From NCBI GenBank assembly GCA_903839675.1, contig CAIMDB010000007.1:62001-126000 (forward strand): a stretch of 64,000 nucleotides of DNA, written 5' to 3'. The DNA is from an uncultured Sphingomonadales bacterium (GTDB taxonomy: Bacteria > Pseudomonadota > Alphaproteobacteria > Sphingomonadales > Sphingomonadaceae). The notes under the pieces were generated by a model that was not told the DNA's origin, made no database searches, and saw only the letters and a program-made list of their open reading frames with translations. How positions within the stretch are numbered: the first letter of the stretch is position 1; the number at the start of each line of letters is the position of its first letter. Both the position numbers and the translations under genes were made by a program. Below are positions 39,102-49,033 of this stretch, piece after piece.

Positions 39102-41270
39102 ATGGCCAGCACTGCCGGTGAGGCCCGCAGCACGGGGATTGGCGCGCTAAAAGCACGCGGGGACAGCTATGTCCACAGGCTTTTGTGCACTGCCGAAAAC
39201 TGGCTGGAAATGGAGCGCGAACAACTCCCCCTTTGGTTGCCTGTCTTGCTGGGTGCGGGGATCGCTCTCTGGTTCATTCTGCCGCTCCAATCCATGTGGG
39301 GAGCTGTCATCCTCGCGGGCGGCGCGCTGGTGACGGCAGGGCTCTGCCTTGGCTGGCAAAGGCGCATCGGGTTGGCTCTTATATTGGGTGGATTGGCGCT
39401 GGCGGGTGGGTGTGGCCTTGTCTGGACGCGGAGCCATATGGTGGCAGCACCAGTGATCTCGCGTCCGGTTGTTGTTGATGTATCAGGCACGATCGAGAAG
39501 GCGGAAAGGCTTGTTTCGCGGGGAAATTGGCGCCTGACCATCGCCACGCAGGCATCCGCCCAAGTGCCACCGCGCATCCGGATTTCGGTTCCGCTTGATG
39601 ATCTGGACGTGGCACCACCTGAAGGTGCTGCAATCCGTTTGCGTGCGCGGCTGATGCCTCCACCACCGCCTGCCGTGCCGGGCGGCTATGATTTTCGGCG
39701 GCAGGCATGGTTCCTCGGGCTTGGGGCAGTCGGCAAAGCGATTGGCCCAGTCACCATTGAAGGGGGCGACGATGCACCTTCGCTGCGCCAGCGCCTGAGC
39801 GCCCATATTGCAGCGCAACTTCCCGCCCGTGAAAGCGGTATCGCAGCGGCGCTGGCGACAGGAGATCAAGGCGGCATTGCCGAAGAAGATCAGGAGGCGA
39901 TGCGCGCCAGCGGGCTTGCACACCTTTTGTCGGTGTCGGGGCTGCATATTTCCGCTGTGGTGGCGGCCGCCTTCCTTCTTTCGATGCGATTGCTCGCATT
40001 GAGCCCCCGGCTGGCGCTTTCCTGGCCCTTGCTCACCATTTCGGCAGGGATCGCCGCGCTCACAGGCGTGGCCTATACGCTCCTGACCGGTTCCGAAGTA
40101 CCAACGATCCGGTCGTGCATCGCGGCTATTCTTGTCCTTATCGGGATGGTGCTGGGGCGGGAGGCGATGACATTGCGGCTGGTAGCTACCGGCGCATTAG
40201 TGGTCCTTTTGCTGTGGCCCGAGTCGCTCGTCGGGGCGAGTTTTCAGCTCAGTTTCGCCGCAATTACAGCGATTGTCGCATTGCATGAAAGTCGCTGGGT
40301 CCGGCAGTTCCTCGCGCGGCGGGAGGAAGGATGGGGACGGCGCTTCGCCCGTGGGCTTGCCGGGTTGTTGCTGACCGGCATCGTGGTGGAGGTAGCACTC
40401 ATCCCCATTGCGCTGTTTCACTTCCACAAATCAGGACTTTACGGTGCAATGGCCAATCTCGTCGCCATTCCGTTGACGACCTTTGTCATCATGCCCGCCG
40501 AAGCGCTGGCGCTGCTGGCCGATGCCATTGGGGCAGGCGCACCATTCTGGTGGGTGGTGGATAAGGCCATTGCCGCTTTGTTGTGGCTCGCGCATCTGGT
40601 CGCGGCGCAACCGGGCTCCGTCGCGATGCTCCCGTCGGTTCCGGTGGCTGCTTATGGGTTGATGATCACAGGCGGGCTATGGGTCATGCTTTGGCGCACA
40701 CGGCCCCGACTTCTGGGGCTGATCCCTCTTGCGGCCGGTGCGATCATGGCTCTCACAGCGCCCACGCCGGACCTGATTATCACCGATGACGGTCGCCATC
40801 TGGCGGTGCGAGACGATGCCGGGCGTCTCGCCATCTTGCGCCCCAAATCAGGGGATTTCGTGCGCCAAATTCTGGCGGAGCGGTCCGCTTATGCGGGCGA
40901 GTTGGATGATCTGGATGTCGCGCGCCACGCCGATTGTAGTGCGGACGCCTGCGTCATTCCGTTGCAACGCGGCGTCCGGACATGGACGGTGCTCGCCACG
41001 CGCAGCCGCCACATGATCGATTGGCGCGATCTCATGGCGCTGTGCCGCAAGGCCGATATCATTGTGAGTGAACGATTGTTGCCACGCGCCTGTATCGGCC
41101 GGTGGCTGACCATTGATCCGCGCATGTTGCGGCAGACCGGCGGGCTGGCGATTGCGCTTAACCCGCCAAAGATTGAGACAGTTCGGTCTGCATCGGACGA
41201 CCATCCATGGATGGCCGTCCGTGCGGATCTGCCTCAATACCGGCGGAGCAACCCTGCCAAACGGCCCTGA
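39102..41270 (+). CDS. comEC: ComEC/Rec2 family DNA-uptake channel
   Basis: A protein of about 722 residues. An N-terminal DUF4131-like region with early helices ([19 protein letters not shown]) is followed by the Competence domain: [20 protein letters not shown], then [20 protein letters not shown], and [13 protein letters not shown]. Further helices and a C-terminal part without an obvious metallo-beta-lactamase HxHxDH motif follow. The family forms the inner-membrane channel for transforming DNA. ATG 39102 is chosen although its ribosome site is very close; ATG 39210 is an alternative. Its 3' end overlaps the lexA 3' end by 37 bases. Confidence 0.9.
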   Translation: MASTAGEARSTGIGALKARGDSYVHRLLCTAENWLEMEREQLPLWLPVLLGAGIALWFILPLQSMWGAVILAGGALVTAGLCLGWQRRIGLALILGGLALAGGCGLVWTRSHMVAAPVISRPVVVDVSGTIEKAERLVSRGNWRLTIATQASAQVPPRIRISVPLDDLDVAPPEGAAIRLRARLMPPPPPAVPGGYDFRRQAWFLGLGAVGKAIGPVTIEGGDDAPSLRQRLSAHIAAQLPARESGIAAALATGDQGGIAEEDQEAMRASGLAHLLSVSGLHISAVVAAAFLLSMRLLALSPRLALSWPLLTISAGIAALTGVAYTLLTGSEVPTIRSCIAAILVLIGMVLGREAMTLRLVATGALVVLLLWPESLVGASFQLSFAAITAIVALHESRWVRQFLARREEGWGRRFARGLAGLLLTGIVVEVALIPIALFHFHKSGLYGAMANLVAIPLTTFVIMPAEALALLADAIGAGAPFWWVVDKAIAALLWLAHLVAAQPGSVAMLPSVPVAAYGLMITGGLWVMLWRTRPRLLGLIPLAAGAIMALTAPTPDLIITDDGRHLAVRDDAGRLAILRPKSGDFVRQILAERSAYAGELDDLDVARHADCSADACVIPLQRGVRTWTVLATRSRHMIDWRDLMALCRKADIIVSERLLPRACIGRWLTIDPRMLRQTGGLAIALNPPKIETVRSASDDHPWMAVRADLPQYRRSNPAKRP

Positions 41271-41911
41271 ATGCGGACCTGCTTTGGCGCATAGCGCTGC
41301 GGCTCATAGGCGCGGTTGGCCGGGTCCAGCCGAACCATATTGCCTTCGTTGCGGAAATATTTGAGCGTCGCTTCCGCATCGTCGATCAGAGCGACGACAA
41401 TGTCACCGGGCCGTGCCATGTCTGCCTTGCGAATGAGCGCATAGTCACCATCCAAGATGCCGGCTTCGACCATCGAGTCACCGGAGACTTCCAGCGCATA
41501 ATGTTCGCCCGGACCAAGCAAGGCGGCAGGCACAGAGAGAGATGTCTGGCCTTCCATCGCTTCGATCGGAAGACCAGCGGCAATCCGGCCGTGCAGAGGA
41601 ATTTCCAGTACGTCATTGGCCGGTGACGGGGCAGGGGCCTCCCGCTTGGGCAATTCGACGACGTTGCTTGTGGTGACAGGCTTTGGCGCGTCGCCGCGTT
41701 CCGGCATCTTCACGACTTCCAGTGCGCGCGCACGGTTGGCAAGGCGACGGATGAAGCCACGTTCCTCCAGCGCAGATATCAGCCGGTGAACCCCGGACTT
41801 GGACTTGAGGTCCAACGCTTCCTTCATTTCCTCAAATGAGGGCGACACGCCAGTATCGGCAAGCCGATCATAGATGAAACACACCAGTTCATGCTGTTTA
41901 CGCGTGAGCAT
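41234..41911 (-). CDS. lexA: LexA SOS repressor
   Basis: A protein of 225 residues. The N-terminal winged helix ([37 protein letters not shown]) is joined by a linker to the self-cleaving peptidase. The cleavage site Ala112-Gly113 is in GRIAAGLP, the catalytic Ser146 in SGDSMVEAG and Lys184 in ATLKYF. LexA represses the DNA-damage regulon and cuts itself when RecA is active. GGAGG lies 6 bases before the ATG. An alphaproteobacterial LexA box precedes it, so it is autoregulated. It is the last gene behind moeA. Confidence 0.96.
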   Translation of the reverse strand: MLTRKQHELVCFIYDRLADTGVSPSFEEMKEALDLKSKSGVHRLISALEERGFIRRLANRARALEVVKMPERGDAPKPVTTSNVVELPKREAPAPSPANDVLEIPLHGRIAAGLPIEAMEGQTSLSVPAALLGPGEHYALEVSGDSMVEAGILDGDYALIRKADMARPGDIVVALIDDAEATLKYFRNEGNMVRLDPANRAYEPQRYAPKQVRIQGRLAGLLRRY

Positions 41912-41928
41912 CTCACACCTCCGCTAAG

Positions 41929-41943
41929 GAACGAACGCGGAAC
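41929..41943 (-). promoter_or_regulatory. LexA box (GTTC-N7-GTTC) of lexA
   Basis: On the minus strand the sequence GTTCCGCGTTCGTTC is a perfect match to the alphaproteobacterial direct-repeat LexA site, 18 bases upstream of the lexA start codon. Confidence 0.88.
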
Positions 41944-41967
41944 GTGTAGGAAACATTTAGGGTCGCG

Positions 41968-43146
41968 TCAAGCGATCTTGATGATGTCGACTTCGTCACC
42001 GGCGTGCGCTGCCGGACTGTCTGCAGGACGGACGATCAATGCGTTGGCGCGGGCCAAGGCGCGCAGTGCGGCGGAGTCGTTCAGGCCGATGGGCGTGGCC
42101 CGCCCCTCTGCGAGGATGGCGCGGATATGGTCAGTGCGTTTGGCAACAGCGGGCAAGGCGCTGCCGAGGATCGCCTTGTGCCGCTGCGGTAATGGTTCGG
42201 GCGCGCCGGACAGGGCGGCAATCAGTGGTTTTGCGAACAGGATGGCCGTCACAAAGGCGGAGACGGGGTTGCCCGGCAGTCCGAGTACCAGAGCCTTGCC
42301 AAGTTGGCCCGCCATTAAAGGTTTTCCGGGCCGCATCGCGATCTTCCAGAAATCAATCTGCGCGCCTGCGCCCTCAAGCGCGGGCTTCACATGGTCGTGA
42401 TCACCCACCGAAGCGCCACCGGTCGACATGATGATGTCGGCATCAGCCAACGACGTAAAAACGGCGGTTAGCGTCGCGAGATCGTCGCGCACAATGCCAT
42501 GGTCGGTCGTGACACAGGCGGGGGCCGACAGCAGCGCGTGCAACATCACAGAATTGGAGGCCGGAATCTGGTCGTCGCGCACAGGGGCACCGAGTGGCAC
42601 CAGTTCATCGCCGGTGGAGAGGATCGCAACCCGAATGGGGCGGCGGACAGAGACACTGCCATGGCCACCCATCGCGGCCAGCGCGATGCGGGCGGGTGTC
42701 AGCTGTTCTCCGGCGGAGACAAGCAGGTCGCCTGTGGCAAAGTCTTCCCCGGCCTTGCGGACGTGGCGACCGGCAACGAGGTCCAGCGGGGCGGAAAGAT
42801 GGATGATGTCGCCCTCAGCCCGCATGTCTTCCTGCATGATGACAGTATCAGCCCCTTGGGGCAGTGCCGCGCCCGTAAAAATGCGCACGGTGTCGCCCGG
42901 CTCGAGTGCGCCGGAAAAGGCAGCACCTGCCGCCGACTGCCCGATCAGCCGCCAAGGCCCCGGCCCATCGGCAAAGCGGACGGCAAAGCCATCCATAGCG
43001 GAGAGATCGCGCACGGGCTGCGTCCGTTGGGCGACGATGTCTGCGGCGGCATAGCGGCCCGCGGCGGCGTGCAGGGGGATGGTTTCGGCGGGGACGGGCT
43101 TGGCCAGCGCAAGAAGGCGGCGTTGCGCCTCTTCCAGCGCGATCAC
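41968..43146 (-). CDS. moeA: Molybdopterin molybdenumtransferase MoeA
   Basis: A protein of 392 residues. It inserts molybdate into adenylylated molybdopterin. Seen are [27 protein letters not shown] (residues about 46-60), [49 protein letters not shown] and [11 protein letters not shown]. The GTG at 43146 overlaps the moaC stop in a GTGA junction, which supports this start over the TTG five codons upstream. A 56-base gap with the LexA box separates it from lexA. Confidence 0.94.
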   Translation of the reverse strand: MIALEEAQRRLLALAKPVPAETIPLHAAAGRYAAADIVAQRTQPVRDLSAMDGFAVRFADGPGPWRLIGQSAAGAAFSGALEPGDTVRIFTGAALPQGADTVIMQEDMRAEGDIIHLSAPLDLVAGRHVRKAGEDFATGDLLVSAGEQLTPARIALAAMGGHGSVSVRRPIRVAILSTGDELVPLGAPVRDDQIPASNSVMLHALLSAPACVTTDHGIVRDDLATLTAVFTSLADADIIMSTGGASVGDHDHVKPALEGAGAQIDFWKIAMRPGKPLMAGQLGKALVLGLPGNPVSAFVTAILFAKPLIAALSGAPEPLPQRHKAILGSALPAVAKRTDHIRAILAEGRATPIGLNDSAALRALARANALIVRPADSPAAHAGDEVDIIKIA

Positions 43147-43616
43147 GGCTGCGCGCGCCAATCGCCAGAGCGTCCGCCCGATTTGGCGAGGAGCCGGATG
43201 CCGGTCATGATCATGCCTTTATCGAGCGCCTTGGCCATGTCGTAGAGCGTCAGCAACGCGACCGATGCAGCGGTGAGCGCTTCCATCTCGACGCCGGTTT
43301 GTCCGCTGGTGCGGGCCGTGGCGGTGACGCGGATGCCATTGTCTTCAAAATCGAAATCAACCGTCGCAGAACTCAGCGCGATGGGATGGCAAAGCGGGAT
43401 GAGATCGCTGGTCTTCTTCGCAGCCATAATGCCGGCTACGCGGGCAACAGCGAGAACATCGCCCTTCTTCGCTGTTCCGTCCCGGATCGCGGACAAAGCA
43501 TCGGCGGTCATGGAAATGTGGCCCTCCGCGACGGCTTCTCGTGACGTTGTCGCCTTGGCGCCGACATCAACCATGTGCGCGGCGCCCGCGTCGTCGAGGT
43601 GGGTCAGCTTGCTCAT
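43143..43616 (-). CDS. moaC: Cyclic pyranopterin monophosphate synthase MoaC
   Basis: A protein of 157 residues. It closes the pyranopterin ring in molybdenum cofactor synthesis. Seen are [34 protein letters not shown] and [21 protein letters not shown], followed by the basic tail. The ATG at 43616 overlaps the trpC stop (ATGA). It is placed within a trp-moa-lexA run, a grouping also known from other sphingomonads. Confidence 0.95.
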   Translation of the reverse strand: MSKLTHLDDAGAAHMVDVGAKATTSREAVAEGHISMTADALSAIRDGTAKKGDVLAVARVAGIMAAKKTSDLIPLCHPIALSSATVDFDFEDNGIRVTATARTSGQTGVEMEALTAASVALLTLYDMAKALDKGMIMTGIRLLAKSGGRSGDWRAQP

Positions 43617-44401
43617 GCGCCGGTCAGGAGGGTGCGTGTTGCCGCCTCGACATCGGCCTGCCGCATCAGGCTTTCCCCGACGAGGAAGCAACGCACGCCA
43701 TGTTCGGACATGGCGAGGAGGTCGGCATGGCTGCCGAGCCCGCTTTCGGCGATGAAGGTGCAGCCTTCGGGTGCGCGATCTACCAGTTCATAAGTGCGCG
43801 CGAAATCGACGGTGAAGTCTTTGAGATTGCGGTTGTTGACCCCGATCAGGCGGGAGCGCAGCTTCAACGCGCGCTCAAATTCTTCGGCGTCATGTGTTTC
43901 GACTAAGACATCCATGCCGAGCGAAAGTGCGGTCTCTTCAATCTCGGCGGCGAGCACGTCGTCGAGCGCGGACATGATAACGAGGATCGCATCGGCCCCA
44001 ATGGCCCGCGCTTCCAGCACCTGCCAGGGATCAACCATGAAGTCCTTGCGCAGCACGGGCAAAGCACAGGCGGCGCGCGCGGCGATCAGATAGTCCTCAT
44101 GCCCCTGAAAATAGGGCGCATCTGTGAGGACCGAGAGGCAAGCAGCCCCACCGGCCTGATAAGCTTTGGCATGGGCAGGCGGATCAAAATCAGCGCGGAT
44201 CAAGCCCTTGGAGGGGCTGGCCTTCTTGACCTCGGCAATCAGGCCAAAGCCCGTCGCGGCTTTGGCATCGAGTGCTGCGTGAAAGCCACGCGGCGGCGTC
44301 TGCGCACCGGCCATGGCTTCAAGGTCAGCGAGTGAAACAGCCTTCTTGCGTGCTGCCACTTCGTCGCGCTTGGTCGCGCAGATTTCGTCGAGTTTGTTCA
44401 T
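43613..44401 (-). CDS. trpC: Indole-3-glycerol phosphate synthase
   Basis: A protein of 262 residues, a TIM barrel. It converts carboxyphenylamino-deoxyribulose phosphate to indole-glycerol phosphate. Seen are [51 protein letters not shown] and [13 protein letters not shown]. It overlaps the trpD stop by 4 bases and is not fused to trpF. Confidence 0.96.
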   Translation of the reverse strand: MNKLDEICATKRDEVAARKKAVSLADLEAMAGAQTPPRGFHAALDAKAATGFGLIAEVKKASPSKGLIRADFDPPAHAKAYQAGGAACLSVLTDAPYFQGHEDYLIAARAACALPVLRKDFMVDPWQVLEARAIGADAILVIMSALDDVLAAEIEETALSLGMDVLVETHDAEEFERALKLRSRLIGVNNRNLKDFTVDFARTYELVDRAPEGCTFIAESGLGSHADLLAMSEHGVRCFLVGESLMRQADVEAATRTLLTGA

Positions 44402-45468
44402 TTGTAAGCGATCCAGCAGTCCAGCAGCGCCTTGGCAAGGCCTTTGTCGATGGCTTCTGCAGCCTCTTCCATGCCCGATTGCCAGTCGTCAGCATGGCCT
44501 GCGACCATCAGCGCGGCGGCGGCATTGATCAGCACGGCATCGCGATAGGCACCCGTTTCGCCTGCCAGAAGGCGGCGCAGGGCTTTGGCGTTATAGGCCG
44601 CATCGCCCCCGCGCAGGGCATCGGGCGTGTGGCGGGGAAGGCCAATGCCTTCGGGGGTAATTCTTATAAAATCCGTTTGTGCTGAGCTTGTCGAAGCACC
44701 GTTTTTCCTGTTCGCCCAAGCAAAGGACGATGCTTCGACAAGCTCAGCATGAGCGGGTTTGCTGTCGCTGACGGTCAGGCAGGTGCTCGGCCCGCAGACG
44801 GAAATCTCATCCAACGGTTCATCGCCGGAGACGAGCATAACCTTTTCATAGTCGAGTTGGCCGATCGCTTCCGCATAAACCGGCAGAAAGTCTGGCCGCG
44901 CAATGCCGATCAGCTGACGCGTCACGCTTGCCGGATTGGCGAGGGGGCCGGTCAGGTTAAACACAGTCCTCCGCCCCAGTGCCTTGCGGATGGGCGCGAG
45001 GCGCGCGAGCGCGGGGTGATGCTTTTGCGCAAACAAAAAGCACAGGCCGAGATCATTGAGCGTGGCCTCTGCCTGTTCTGAAGCGCGGTCGAGGTTGAGG
45101 CCCAGCGCCTCTAGCGTGTCGGCAGCCCCAGCCTTGGACGAAGCGGCGCGGTTGCCATGCTTGGCGACAGGCACTTCACAAGCGGCCACCACAATGGCGA
45201 CGGCTGTAGAGATGTTGAGCGAATGCGCGCCATCCCCACCCGTGCCGCACACGTCGATAGCGCCTTCGGGCGCTTTGACGGGGATCATTCGGGCGCGCAT
45301 CGCCTGAACGGCAGCGGCGATCTCAGCAGCGCTTTCATCGCGCACCGACATGTCGGTTAGAAAACGGGCGATGTCGTCGGCGGCGCATTGGCCATCAAGG
45401 ATGGCATCAAAAGCCGCGCGCGCTTCGTCTGCGGCCAGCGGCGCGTGCGTGTCGGGCAGGCGGATCAC
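44398..45468 (-). CDS. trpD: Anthranilate phosphoribosyltransferase with an in-frame REP insertion
   Basis: A protein of 356 residues, about 25-30 longer than usual. It joins anthranilate to PRPP. Seen are [41 protein letters not shown] and [12 protein letters not shown]. At about residues 238-267, between CLTVSDS and [10 protein letters not shown], a 30-residue segment ([12 protein letters not shown] ... [10 protein letters not shown]) is the translation of a REP element. The frame is kept, so the protein may still be active. The site corresponds to a surface loop in the C-terminal domain by family layout (inference). It overlaps trpG and trpC by 4 bases each. Confidence 0.94.
   Translation of the reverse strand: MIRLPDTHAPLAADEARAAFDAILDGQCAADDIARFLTDMSVRDESAAEIAAAVQAMRARMIPVKAPEGAIDVCGTGGDGAHSLNISTAVAIVVAACEVPVAKHGNRAASSKAGAADTLEALGLNLDRASEQAEATLNDLGLCFLFAQKHHPALARLAPIRKALGRRTVFNLTGPLANPASVTRQLIGIARPDFLPVYAEAIGQLDYEKVMLVSGDEPLDEISVCGPSTCLTVSDSKPAHAELVEASSFAWANRKNGASTSSAQTDFIRITPEGIGLPRHTPDALRGGDAAYNAKALRRLLAGETGAYRDAVLINAAAALMVAGHADDWQSGMEEAAEAIDKGLAKALLDCWIAYK
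44673..44757. repeat. REP-like inverted repeat, copy 4, inside trpD
   Basis: Arms CCGTTTGTGCTGAGCTTGTC and GACAAGCTCAGCATGAGCGG, 85 bases in all, with the family core CTTCGACAAGCTCAG. It lies wholly within the trpD reading frame and keeps it open. Confidence 0.92.
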
Positions 45469-46049
45469 GCCCGCTCCTTCACCTTCATCCCCGCGGCGGA
45501 CATAAAATTGGCAAGCATGGCGTGACCATGTTCGGTCGCGATGCTTTCAGGGTGGAACTGGACCGAATGGATCGGCAAGTCGCGGTGGCGGAAACCCATG
45601 ACATGGCCGTCATCGCTGGTCGCGTTGACGATCAGGCAGTCGGGTACATCCTCCACAATCAGCGAGTGATAGCGCGTTGCGGTGAAGGGGGAGGGCAGAC
45701 CTGAAAACAGGCCCGTGCCATCATGCGACACAGGTGACGTTTTTCCGTGCATCAGGCCGCCGCGCACAACGCGTCCGCCGAAATGCTGCCCAATTGACTG
45801 GTGGCCGAGGCAAACGCCGAGTAGCGGCTTCTTGGCCTCTGCACAGGCCGCGACCAGATCAAGCGAGATGCCTGCTTCATTGGGCGTGCAGGGACCAGGC
45901 GAAATCAGGAACGCGCTCGCGCCGCTGGAGATGGCCTGTCCGGCGGACATGGCATCATTTCGCACAACCTCTACTTCGGCCCCCAATTCCATCAGATAAT
46001 GGACCAGATTCCATGTAAAGCTGTCATAATTGTCGATGACGAGGATCAT
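45465..46049 (-). CDS. trpG: Anthranilate synthase glutamine amidotransferase subunit
   Basis: A protein of 194 residues. It supplies ammonia from glutamine to TrpE. Seen are [31 protein letters not shown], the catalytic Cys80 in [17 protein letters not shown], and His166/Glu168 in [14 protein letters not shown]. The ATG at 46049 is set by family N-termini. It begins trpGDC; its partner trpE is 3 kb upstream, separated by accessory genes. It could also serve para-aminobenzoate synthesis. Confidence 0.95.
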   Translation of the reverse strand: MILVIDNYDSFTWNLVHYLMELGAEVEVVRNDAMSAGQAISSGASAFLISPGPCTPNEAGISLDLVAACAEAKKPLLGVCLGHQSIGQHFGGRVVRGGLMHGKTSPVSHDGTGLFSGLPSPFTATRYHSLIVEDVPDCLIVNATSDDGHVMGFRHRDLPIHSVQFHPESIATEHGHAMLANFMSAAGMKVKERA

Positions 46050-46156
46050 GCCGCCCCCATAAGCAGTCCTGGGGCGTTTTGCCAATCCAGAGTCTTGGTG
46101 CGGTTCATCTGGCGGTCAGATGTGTTGGACGAAGGGGAGGATAAGGAGATTAACTT

Positions 46157-46552
46157 ATGCGTGTTGTGCCCATTTTCATCGCTGCCGCCATTTTGACGTC
46201 TCCTTTAGCGGCGGAAACCGTCCCGCCGCCCGCCCGCTATACGACAACCACAGTGTTCGGAAATGATGCCTGCCCGACGCCCAATGGCGATGAAATTGTC
46301 GTGTGCGCGCGCATGCCGGAATCGGACCGCTACCGCATCCCAAAGGCTTTGCGGAAGAAGAAGCGGGTGGACAGCGGCCCTAGCGCCTCTTGGGCATCCC
46401 GCGTCCGCACGCTGGAGGATGCCCAGCGCTTCACACGGCCGGGAAGCTGCACGGCTATCGGATCGTTCGGTCAGTCTGGATGCACACAGGCGATGATCAA
46501 CCAATGGTTTGAGGATCGGCAACAGGCGCGGGCGGCGAAGGGGCAGTATTGA
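46157..46552 (+). CDS. Small secreted protein of unknown function
   Basis: A protein of 131 residues with a signal peptide (MRVVPIFIAAAILTSPLAAE). The mature part has four Cys (GNDACPTPNGDEIVVCAR and GSCTAIGSFGQSGC), a basic segment RIPKALRKKKR, and a C-terminal MINQWFEDRQQARA. GGATAAGGAGATT precedes the ATG. I do not recognise a named family. It reads opposite to the trp genes around it and has normal base composition for the region. Confidence 0.72.
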   Translation: MRVVPIFIAAAILTSPLAAETVPPPARYTTTTVFGNDACPTPNGDEIVVCARMPESDRYRIPKALRKKKRVDSGPSASWASRVRTLEDAQRFTRPGSCTAIGSFGQSGCTQAMINQWFEDRQQARAAKGQY

Positions 46553-46566
46553 GGCCCCCACCACTA

Positions 46567-46658
46567 CCGTTTGCCCTGAGCCTGTCGAAGGGCTGTCCTT
46601 ACACTTGGCGCTGAGGTGTCCAGAAAGGACAGGGCTTCGACAAGCTCAGCCCAAACGG
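46567..46658. repeat. REP-like inverted repeat, copy 5
   Basis: Arms CCGTTTGCCCTGAGCCTGTC and GACAAGCTCAGCCCAAACGG with an inner GTCCTT/AAGGAC stem. It fills the gap between two converging genes and may act as a terminator in both directions. Confidence 0.9.
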
Positions 46659-46665
46659 AGTTGGA

Positions 46666-47736
46666 TTACTGCCCCACCGGTTCCGCCAGCAGCTTTTCGA
46701 GATCGGCTTTCCAGAACTTGGCCCAGGTGTGCGTGCCGTGGCCTTTGGTCTCAGGCGAGGCGGGGATCAGGATGAAGGTTGCGCGGGGCATCTTCTTCAC
46801 CGCATCCTGCGCCATGCCGAGTTCGGGCGGATTGATGAAGTCATCGCCCGAATTGATCCAGAGCGTCGGGACGGTGATCTTCTCCAGCGGCTTGGGATCG
46901 TAATTGCGCGAGGATTCGAGCTGGTAGATCTGGTCGTTCGCATCGCCATCGCCCGCACGCGCTGCAAAGGCTTTGTCGAACGCAGCTTCCGCCGCTTCGC
47001 GTGTCGGGAACTGCGCCTGAAGCGCAACAGGATTTCCGCCCGCGATCATCGACAGATAATTGGCCGTGCGCACGCCCTGCGTCGGCTGCGCCGTGTAGTT
47101 GCCGCCATTCCAAATCGGGTCGGCCTTTATCGCATCGACCGACATCTTGCGCCACCAGCGGTTGCGACCGGCAATGGGGGCTGCGTTGCAGGCAAAGGGC
47201 GCGAGCCGCTCGGCCACGCCCGGATAAGTCGTGCCCCACACGAATCCGTGCATGCAGCCCATCGACGTGCCGAGGATGAGCTTCAGCTTCTTGATCTTCA
47301 ACGTTTCGGTGACGAGCCGATGTTGCGCGCGGACCATGTCGTCATAGTCGTACTTCGGGAACGCCATCCGCATCCCGTCTGACGGCTTGGACGACGCGCC
47401 GTGGCCGATATTGTCCGGCAGGATGACGAACATCTTGGTGATATCGAGCGGCTGGCCGGGGCCATAAAGCTCATCAGCGAATTGCGGGCGGAAGAACTGC
47501 TTTCCCGAGCCGCCCGTGCCGTGGAGGACCATCACCGCGTTGTCGATTTCGCCCTTCGCATTGCGATGCGGGGTGCCCAGCGTGGTGTAGTGGATGCGCA
47601 GTTCGGGCAGCGTCTCGCCGCTAGTGAAGGTGAAGTTCTTGAAGACCGCGTCGGCTTCTTTCGCTGTGTCGGTCGGGCCTGCGAGGGCAGGCGTGGCGAG
47701 GAGGGCGAGAAGGGGCAGCAGCGCGCGGAATTTCAT
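46666..47736 (-). CDS. Exported alpha/beta hydrolase, MetX-like
   Basis: A protein of 356 residues with a signal peptide (MKFRALLPLLALLATPALAG). The alpha/beta-hydrolase fold resembles homoserine O-acetyltransferase: HYTTLGTPHRNAKGEIDNAV, VLHGTGGSGKQFF, LPDNIGHGASSKP, nucleophile Ser in LGTSMGCMHGFVW, Asp in LWINSGDDFINPPE and His in KGHGTHTWAKFW. Because it is exported, cytoplasmic methionine synthesis is unlikely; an esterase-type or amidase-type role is more plausible, substrate unknown. It lies in the accessory block between trpG and trpE. Confidence 0.82.
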   Translation of the reverse strand: MKFRALLPLLALLATPALAGPTDTAKEADAVFKNFTFTSGETLPELRIHYTTLGTPHRNAKGEIDNAVMVLHGTGGSGKQFFRPQFADELYGPGQPLDITKMFVILPDNIGHGASSKPSDGMRMAFPKYDYDDMVRAQHRLVTETLKIKKLKLILGTSMGCMHGFVWGTTYPGVAERLAPFACNAAPIAGRNRWWRKMSVDAIKADPIWNGGNYTAQPTQGVRTANYLSMIAGGNPVALQAQFPTREAAEAAFDKAFAARAGDGDANDQIYQLESSRNYDPKPLEKITVPTLWINSGDDFINPPELGMAQDAVKKMPRATFILIPASPETKGHGTHTWAKFWKADLEKLLAEPVGQ

Positions 47737-47836
47737 AAATACGTCATGCCAGCTTGAGCCAGCATCTCCCTGAATCGATTGTAGTTGTGGTTGACGTTAG
47801 CGGGAGCGGCAGAAGATGCCAGCCCAGCCCAAGCGA

Positions 47837-49024
47837 TCAGATCGCAAGCTCGAACTGGCTTAGCTCAAATCGCTTGCCAGTTTTTGGGGCTAACATGGCA
47901 AGGCTGTCGCCTGACTTAACCAGTTTCACATGCCAATAGTTGCCTCCGTCAGGCCTGATCGTTTGGTTGAGGCTTGGGATAAACCTTCTCATTTCCTCAA
48001 CCGGGACTGCGAAGGCCTGATCTCGGTCTACGCATGCAAAAATCATGAGGCCAGTTTTCGAGACAGCCAGAAAATCGTCCCATTTGGGATGGTATGCATA
48101 CCAGTAAGGCTGCAACTTCTCATCGTACCGCTTAGAAACAGTTACGCAGGCTCGTGTATTGGTTGTGGCGTCTTCAAACAGAGCCTGACGCTTCCTTACA
48201 AGGTTCAGCCCAAATCTGGAGTTCGTGGCCGCGACGGCCCGCAGGCGAACATCGTCTAACGTCGTCTGCGGCGTTCGATCCTGCTGCCAGCCATCTTTTT
48301 CCTCTGATCTGAGATCATCGCCTTCCGCCTCAGTTTCATTGATGGCGTCGGTTGCGGTGCTGAACACCACGTCCAAAATTCGGTCCACTCTCGTATACTC
48401 GAATGGCCTTAGAAGCTCCCTGATCTGTGCGATTGTCTGATCTTCGCTCGACTTCTCTTTCACTCGGACCAGTTTTAGAAGGCTCTCAACGCCCACCACA
48501 CGCATATCCCAAGCATATCGACTACCTCGAATTTGAGCCTCCAAGGCTCCGGTGTCTTTGCGGCCTACCACGAAGAGAAAAGAGGCGTCGTCTTGCAATT
48601 CGCCTGCTGCGATCAATTTAGCCCTGTATTCGGCGACGGTTTCTAGAGACACGTTGTAAGTGTCCGTCGTTTTAACTTCGACGACAATAGTGGGGCCACT
48701 TGGAACACGCCAAACTCCGTCGAATCCAACCCTGTTCGGGATGCCACGATAACGTCCGTGTTCAACTTCAAACTCGAGACGTCGGCCCAATTCGTTTACG
48801 ACATCCTGCAGCACTAAGCCACTGTCTGTAAAAGGTTGTTCAAGGCATTCCAGAGCGTATTTTTCAAGTTTAGTTGAGCTGGCAGTTGTCAGATATGACC
48901 GTAATTGCAGTGAGCATTCTGAACCATCGCGCAAATTTCCGTCGCCGGCGAAGGCAACTATTTGCTTGGCAAGATAGTTTTCAAAACTGTTCGGATTTGT
49001 TCTGGATAGCTCAAGTAACGACAT
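47837..49024 (-). CDS. PD-(D/E)XK nuclease-like protein
   Basis: A protein of 395 residues. The nuclease core is visible at residues 95-125: NRVGFDGVW with Asp102 and TIVVEVKTTDTY with Glu116 and Lys118, the D...ExK pattern of the PD-(D/E)XK superfamily. A helical N-terminus precedes it. A second C-terminal domain follows (KRYDEKLQPYWYAYHPKWDDFLA, then FIPSLNQTIRPDGGNYWHVKL), possibly for target binding. The stretch has visibly lower GC than its neighbours, which points to transfer. It starts 9 bases after the trpE stop. No methyltransferase or antitoxin is next to it. A role in defence against foreign DNA is inference. Confidence 0.72.
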   Translation of the reverse strand: MSLLELSRTNPNSFENYLAKQIVAFAGDGNLRDGSECSLQLRSYLTTASSTKLEKYALECLEQPFTDSGLVLQDVVNELGRRLEFEVEHGRYRGIPNRVGFDGVWRVPSGPTIVVEVKTTDTYNVSLETVAEYRAKLIAAGELQDDASFLFVVGRKDTGALEAQIRGSRYAWDMRVVGVESLLKLVRVKEKSSEDQTIAQIRELLRPFEYTRVDRILDVVFSTATDAINETEAEGDDLRSEEKDGWQQDRTPQTTLDDVRLRAVAATNSRFGLNLVRKRQALFEDATTNTRACVTVSKRYDEKLQPYWYAYHPKWDDFLAVSKTGLMIFACVDRDQAFAVPVEEMRRFIPSLNQTIRPDGGNYWHVKLVKSGDSLAMLAPKTGKRFELSQFELAI

Positions 49025-49033
49025 AGCATTCGT

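Noticed and set aside
44398-45468. trpD as a pseudogene because of its odd segment
   Set aside because: The insertion keeps the frame, all family motifs on both sides are intact, and the overlaps with trpG and trpC are preserved.
46666-47736. Homoserine O-acetyltransferase (metX)
   Set aside because: The fold and triad fit the family, but a clear signal peptide places it outside the cytoplasm, so methionine synthesis is unlikely.
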